A stretch of 64,000 bases of DNA from Bacillota bacterium (GTDB lineage: Bacteria > Bacillota > Bacilli > Paenibacillales > NBRC-103111). Below are positions 62,370-64,000 of this stretch, piece after piece. Location: assembly GCA_023388055.1 (NCBI GenBank), contig JAEWGW010000026.1, positions 62,001 to 126,000 of the forward strand, given 5' to 3'. The translations under genes were made by a program, and so were the position numbers. Numbering within the stretch: position 1 is the stretch's first letter; each line of letters starts with the position of its first letter. The notes beneath the pieces were generated by a model. That model did not search any database. It was not told the origin of the DNA and saw nothing but the letters and a program-made list of their open reading frames with translations.

Positions 62370-62630
62370 CGTTTGGGGGGTTATTTGGCTCCCTTGCCGC
62401 ATATTCTCCCATTGGCTCAGGGAAACCGGCCCTTGTCCTCTCGGAAAAAATCGTTATAGCAAGCTGTTCCGTTGACCCTTTTGCAGCAGGCATGGTAGAG
62501 TTCAGTTTGTTCCCGTGGGAAGCGCAGATAGGGGATTGCGGATTATCCGGCCCCATGGTAAGATTCTGGAAAGAGAATAAATGTTCGCATTGAACAGGCG
62601 GACATGGATGAAGCGAGGTGCATATAAGCC

Positions 62631-64000
62631 ATGTTGGCTGTATTGCGCAAACTCGGCTGGTTCTTCCGGCTGGAATGGAAACGGTATTCGGTTGCCCTGG
62701 TGATTCTGGCCCTGGCCGGGATGGTGGAGGTTTTGCCGCCGAGGCTTATTGGCTTGTTTATTGACGGCATCCAGCAGGGGACCCTGTCCGGCAACGGATT
62801 TATGACGATGACAATCGTATGGGCTTCCGTTACTGTGGTTGGGTATTTGATGAATTACATATGGCATTACAAGTTATTCGGCGGAGCATTTGTTCTGGAA
62901 CGGACGCTGCGGAGCAGGCTGATGAGCCATTTTCTCAAAATGACACCGACCTTCTATGAACGGAATCGTACCGGAGATTTGATGGCCCGGGCCACCAACG
63001 ACTTGAAGGCGGTTTCCACCACCGTAGGCTTCGGGATACTGACTCTGTCAGACTCGACCATTTATATGAGCACCATTCTGGTGATGATGGTGGCGGTTAT
63101 CAGCTGGAAGCTGACGCTGGCGGCGCTTTTGCCGCTGCCGTTTATTGCTTGGGCGATGAAGCATTACGGCAAGCTGATCCACGAGCGTTACATGAAGGCC
63201 CAGAATGCCTTCGGCGAGCTGAATGACCAGGTGCTGGAATCCGTTTCGGGCGTGCGGGTGGTGCGCGCTTTTGTCCAGGAGGGGGCTGATGTCCGCCGCT
63301 TCCGCGACAAAACCGGAGAAGTGCTGGATAAGAACATTGCCGTTGCCCGGATTGACGCCATGTTTGATCCTACGCTGAAGATATTGGTGGGCTTAAGCTA
63401 TATCATCGGGATCTGCTATGGCGGGTTTCTGGTATTCAAAACCGAAATTACTCTGGGTGAGCTGGTTTCCTTCAACGTGTTTCTTGGCATGCTGATCTGG
63501 CCGATGTTCGCCATCGGCGAGCTCATTAATATTATGCAGCGGGGCAATGCCTCCCTGGACCGGGTTTCGGAAACGCTGGACTATGCTCCGGATGTCCGGG
63601 AGCCCGATGCCCCCGCCCAAGTGGAGAAGCCGGACTCCATCGAATTCCGGAAAGTTACCTTCCGGTATCCGACCTCCGCTGCGGATAATCTGCAGGACGT
63701 AACCTTCGCACTGCACCCGGGAGAAACCCTCGGCATCGTTGGCAAAACCGGCAGCGGCAAAACCACACTCCTTAAGCAGCTGCTCCGGGAGTACCCGGTA
63801 GGAGAAGGGAACATCTCTGTTTCCGGCATCCCCATCCAGCGCATCGGGCTTTCATCCTTGCTGGGATGGATCGGCTATGTGCCGCAGGAGCCTATTCTCT
63901 TCTCCAAAACCATTCGCGAGAACATCCTGTTCGGAGCGGAGCAGGCCTCGGAAGAGACCCTGGAGCGGGCCCTGGCCCGTGCCTCCTTTGCCAAGGATAT
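62631..64000 (+). CDS. ABC exporter, fused permease-ATPase, 3' truncated
   Basis: At least 456 residues before the window end. Six-helix exporter domain (~15-300), then the nucleotide-binding domain with Walker A VGKTGSGKTT and Q-loop VPQEP; the signature and Walker B lie beyond the window. The text resembles YheI, half of the YheIH multidrug exporter, so a partner gene is expected just downstream. GCGAGGTG precedes the ATG. Confidence 0.88.
   Translation, partial: MLAVLRKLGWFFRLEWKRYSVALVILALAGMVEVLPPRLIGLFIDGIQQGTLSGNGFMTMTIVWASVTVVGYLMNYIWHYKLFGGAFVLERTLRSRLMSHFLKMTPTFYERNRTGDLMARATNDLKAVSTTVGFGILTLSDSTIYMSTILVMMVAVISWKLTLAALLPLPFIAWAMKHYGKLIHERYMKAQNAFGELNDQVLESVSGVRVVRAFVQEGADVRRFRDKTGEVLDKNIAVARIDAMFDPTLKILVGLSYIIGICYGGFLVFKTEITLGELVSFNVFLGMLIWPMFAIGELINIMQRGNASLDRVSETLDYAPDVREPDAPAQVEKPDSIEFRKVTFRYPTSAADNLQDVTFALHPGETLGIVGKTGSGKTTLLKQLLREYPVGEGNISVSGIPIQRIGLSSLLGWIGYVPQEPILFSKTIRENILFGAEQASEETLERALARASFAKD

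Overview
The window looks like the chromosome of a Paenibacillus-type Firmicute. The signs are strong AGGAGG-like Shine-Dalgarno sites, Lpl-type sugar permeases without their own ATPase, YesN/AraC regulators, S-layer (SLH) anchored enzymes, a T-box leader on a tRNA synthetase gene, SdpR/SdpI and KapD-like proteins. It holds 47 genes, two of them cut by the window ends. I saw no rRNA, tRNA, CRISPR array, transposase or prophage.

Layout. (1) 1-18.4 kb: a carbohydrate-use locus. Two AraC-type regulators precede an Lpl-type ABC importer (two permeases and a lipoprotein binding protein), a GH28-like glycosidase, a 2511-residue SLH-anchored lyase-like protein, and a second lyase-like protein with ricin and AbfB sugar-binding domains. 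The second lyase has an in-frame TAG at codon 5. The likely substrate is a uronic-acid or arabinose-decorated polysaccharide. (2) 18.5-19.85 kb: rarA. (3) 19.9-28.8 kb, minus strand: a methyltransferase gene, then a giant DUF11-repeat gene split in two by an ATGA frame change. (4) 29-38.7 kb: SGNH hydrolase, GH31 glycosidase with a divergent AraC regulator, a kinase-like protein, an FAD oxidoreductase with a divergent LacI regulator, a methyltransferase and a PfpI protein. (5) 38.8-44.5 kb: small housekeeping or unknown genes, a TetR/nitroreductase pair with a perfect operator, phosphatases and a GNAT enzyme. (6) 44.5-50.1 kb: a T-box-controlled methionyl-tRNA synthetase of unusual motif type, a Gfo/Idh oxidoreductase, an orphan SdpR/SdpI pair and a TPR protein. 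(7) 50.2-52.9 kb: a two-component system and an NlpC/P60 peptidase. (8) 53.2-58.4 kb: a PLP enzyme overlapping a convergent Crp/Fnr regulator, a His-rich iron-sulfur protein, hybrid cluster protein and ferredoxin; this reads as a nitrosative/redox stress module. (9) 58.6-64 kb: an MFS transporter, a KapD-like exonuclease, glutamate racemase, a metallo-beta-lactamase-fold hydrolase and a truncated ABC exporter.

Three intergenic stretches (34.6, 39.7 and 46.7 kb) carry the same degenerate repeat family, each time as two forward copies followed by two inverted copies. Together with the split DUF11 gene and its possible non-AUG start, this is the least explained structure in the window.
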